From Actinidia chinensis (Eukaryota > Streptophyta > Magnoliopsida > Ericales > Actinidiaceae), in the NCBI GenBank assembly GCA_009663005.1, contig CM018915.1:11472049-11482048 (forward strand): 10,000 nt of DNA, written 5' to 3'. A program made the position numbers and the translations under genes. Shown in pieces: positions 8,094 to 10,000 of this stretch. Every line of letters starts with the position of its first letter. Position 1 is the stretch's first letter. A model generated the notes under the pieces. That model ran no database searches and was not told where the DNA came from. It saw only the letters and a list, made by a program, of their open reading frames with translations.

Positions 8094-8444
8094 ACGTTCA
8101 CAACGAATGAGGTACGTTTAGTTCTCTTTTTGCATTACCAAATATTTTTCTTTTTAATCCACGCACCATTTTTAGTAATTCCAACACCCAAGTGTTCGGG
8201 GAGGGCCGAATTCTTGTGATATTTTAAATTCGATTTACATGTTGTAGTCTGCCCAACCTGAGAGGGCATTTAAATTTATTTTTTAGGGTAAGAAATATTG
8301 TAGAGCATTTCGAACGGGTTTAAACCCCATTAGATTATTTTATCTATCACAGAAAACTTAGCATACGATTATGCTAAGAGTTTTTATCAGGTTGTCACAA
8401 CGAAAGCATGTTGGATGTTAGCCAAGTTGAGGACAATCTTTTAT
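8094..8444 (+). other. noncoding stretch between pol and 3' LTR
   Basis: No ORF of note occurs here. The sequence is AT-rich, with GTTCGGGGAGGGCCGAATTCTT at about 8196-8217 resembling the G-rich block that commonly follows pol in related elements. I see no additional gene (no env-like frame) in these 350 bp. Confidence 0.6.
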
Positions 8445-8457
8445 AAAGGAGGTATAA
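8445..8457 (+). promoter_or_regulatory. polypurine tract before 3' LTR
   Basis: AAAGGAGG (8445-8452) primes plus-strand DNA synthesis in this class of element. It is separated from the LTR start (TGTAACAC at 8458) by TATAA, whereas the purine run usually abuts the LTR. Confidence 0.7.
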
Positions 8458-8625
8458 TGTAACACCCCGAATCCGTAAATTCCATAATCGTAAGGAGCAC
8501 GACGGTACGCCAATTAAGTAACTATTAGAGACTTAAGAGCAAAACGAACCAAAAATAAGTTAGAGTAAAAATTCAAGACTTTAAGACTTTAACTTTTAAT
8601 TTTCGCCCAGTTTTTCCTCTTTGCG

Positions 8626-9367
8626 TTTCGAACGTCCAGAGGGAGTTCGAACGCTAAGGCCAAATGCAGATTTCCAAGTCTCGCATGTTTCGAACTGTAA
8701 GCAAGAGCGTTCGATGCCAGATTCAAAAATCCTTCTTTAGAGTTCGAACGCCTAAAGGTGCTTCGAACTCTAGAACAAAACAGAGTCCGAACGCCTACAG
8801 GAGCGTTCGAACGCCAACAATTAAAAATGACAAAAAAGGGAACATCGGAATTACAATATGGAAGCCACTGGTATGATTTCCCATGTGTCTCATCAAATAT
8901 AGACACATCCTTCACACTCCCCACACACACCACGGATAAGAGACAGAAGAGAGAAAGAAGAAAAAGAAAGAAAGGACAAAGAAAGAAGGAAACGAGAATT
9001 GGAAGTTCAATTCTTGCCATTTGAAGCTCAAGCCGAAATTAAAAAGGTATCACGTAAAATACTAAATTTAAGCCATATGTAAAGTTTTAGGGTTTTAACT
9101 AGCTCCATTTATATCTGTATGTTAGGGTTCAAATTTTATGTTTGAAATTTTGAGTAAGGGATCATCTTTTGAGTTGTATTTATTATTCTATGAGTTTCAG
9201 AACGTTGGAGTTGAATTGGTTAAGTTTTGTAAAAACATTCGATCTCAGTTACTATTCACACTGTCAACCCAGTGAGCTTCCGAACGCCTCAATGACAAGC
9301 GTGCGAACGGCCAAGCGTGCGAACGCCTGACTTTAAAGCCCCCCCTTGTAAATAGAGTTCTAACGCC
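8626..9367 (+). repeat. dispersed TTCGAACGCC-like motif, 3' LTR (about 11 copies)
   Basis: Copies start near 8626, 8644, 8707, 8742, 8761, 8785, 8804, 9278, 9301, 9317 and 9355. Several read TTCGAACGCC or GTGCGAACGCC exactly. Five of them (8742-8815) are packed within 75 bp, just where the 5' LTR carries its unrelated GC-rich block. The flanking context also repeats (GAGTTCGAACGC, GCGTTCGAACGCC). Confidence 0.75.
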
Positions 9368-9608
9368 TAGGCTAAATTCAGACAGATTTGGCCGTTTCCT
9401 TAGAACATTTAAATATGCCAAGTTATAGGGGTCTTAAAGATTAAATGGAGACTTAGCCATAGTTTCAGGAGTCTTGACCTAAACTAGAATATCTAAGCGT
9501 AGTCAAGCTTTTATTAGTTTAATTCGTCTAATTCCCGAACTTAGTATTGACTATTTCTTACCTCAATTGTAGGGATACGCGGGTTAGCACCTAACCAGGA
9601 GAACCCAG

Positions 9609-9741
9609 GTGAGTAGTCATGATGTGCATGAATACACTATGTTCTCAAAATGTTTTCAATCTATAGATGCATAACAAATGTTTTTCATGTTCAATGCCAT
9701 AACAATGATTATTTATGCTAAAAATGCCATGGGTCTTGCAG
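9609..9741 (+). other. intron-like segment in 3' LTR (candidate)
   Basis: This is the counterpart of 2651-2791. CCCAG|GTGAGTAG and GGGTCTTGCAG|AAG keep both splice-like ends. The length is 133 bp against 141 bp in the 5' copy. Confidence 0.3.
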
Positions 9742-10000
9742 AAGATACAATGCTATTTATATTATGTAGAGACACCCATGGATACATGTTTAACGAATTA
9801 AATGTCTAGCTGAATTACATGAAAGCAATGTCTGTTCAAGTATGTCTGCATGGTGATACTCGGTTCTTCTGAAGGGAACTTTAATCAAGCCAGATAGTCC
9901 TCATACGATGGGACATACATAAGACCATCCTGTATGAATAGGATCTCGGCCTAAAGAGCCACCCATAGCCTATACGGCTGTATTTTATGCCGAGTTGCTT

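Larger units (their letters stand above)
1181..10000 (+). mobile_element. Ty3/gypsy chromovirus (Tekay/Del-like), degraded, 3' end outside window
   Basis: The element has all expected parts in order: 5' LTR (1181-3618), initiator-tRNA-Met primer site (3622-3633), gag (3814 on), protease, RT, RNase H, integrase, chromodomain (to 8093), polypurine tract (8445-8452) and a second LTR copy from 8458. RT before integrase places it in Ty3/gypsy. The C-terminal chromodomain places it in the chromoviruses, and LTRs near 2.4 kb starting TGTAACAC fit the Tekay/Del clade. The internal region is about 4.8 kb, so gag-pol is near full length. No continuous gag-pol frame remains: recognised motifs lie in all three frames with many in-frame stops. 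It inserted into a copia pol gene in the same orientation. It is non-autonomous as read. Confidence 0.92.
8458..10000 (+). repeat. 3' LTR of the gypsy element, first 1543 bp
   Basis: It begins TGTAACACCCCGAATCCG directly after the polypurine tract and is collinear with the 5' LTR to the window edge, where base 10000 corresponds to about 3051 in the 5' copy. The remaining roughly 570 bp, including the TGACA end, lie outside. Differences from the 5' LTR are dominated by one-base gaps, and this copy lacks the 1508-1853 block. No coding potential is evident. Confidence 0.92.

Noticed and set aside
8094..8444. Possible third ORF (env-like) after pol
   Set aside because: No frame of useful length or membrane segment occurs between the chromodomain stop and the polypurine tract.
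8626..8815. Repeated TTCGAACGCC spacing as a CRISPR-like array
   Set aside because: Repeats are only about 10 bp, spacing is irregular, there are no cas genes and the setting is a plant retrotransposon LTR.
1..10000. A previously undescribed gene system
   Set aside because: All recognisable coding signal belongs to known copia and gypsy polyprotein domains; the rest is LTR and leader sequence.

Overview
This window is plant repeat DNA. I see no host gene, RNA gene, CRISPR array or bacterial-type system. It holds two nested LTR retrotransposons, both on the + strand and both broken by many small frameshifts and stops. The plant assignment rests on the element types: a Ty3/gypsy chromovirus with a C-terminal chromodomain, a primer site for initiator tRNA-Met, and a Ty1/copia element with plant-type pol motifs. 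The species cannot be told from this sequence.

Layout. Bases 1-1180 are the middle of a Ty1/copia pol gene: the end of integrase, a linker, then reverse transcriptase up to the catalytic YVDD box. This gene stops abruptly where a second element has landed. Bases 1181-10000 are a long Ty3/gypsy element. Its 5' LTR (1181-3618, 2438 bp, TGTAACAC...TGACA) is followed by the primer binding site (3622-3633), a short leader, gag (from 3814), and pol in the order protease, reverse transcriptase, RNase H, integrase and chromodomain (ending at 8093). A noncoding tail, a polypurine tract (8445-8452) and the first 1543 bp of the 3' LTR (8458-10000) complete it. About 570 bp of the 3' LTR lies beyond the window. 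The domain order, chromodomain, long LTRs and tRNA-Met primer point to the Tekay/Del chromovirus clade.

How it worked. LTR-driven RNA would be packaged by Gag and copied by RT/RNase H from the tRNA primer and polypurine tract. Integrase, with the chromodomain tethering it to chromatin, would insert the product. In this copy no protein reads through: motifs are well conserved but jump between the three frames every few tens of codons, and several catalytic positions are damaged.

Points worth a second look are the nested insertion, a 5'-LTR-only GC-rich block, a dispersed TTCGAACGCC-like motif, an intron-like segment kept in both LTRs, and differences between the LTRs that are mostly single-base gaps. 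The last point raises the possibility that part of the apparent decay is sequencing or consensus error. I found no convincing new biological system.
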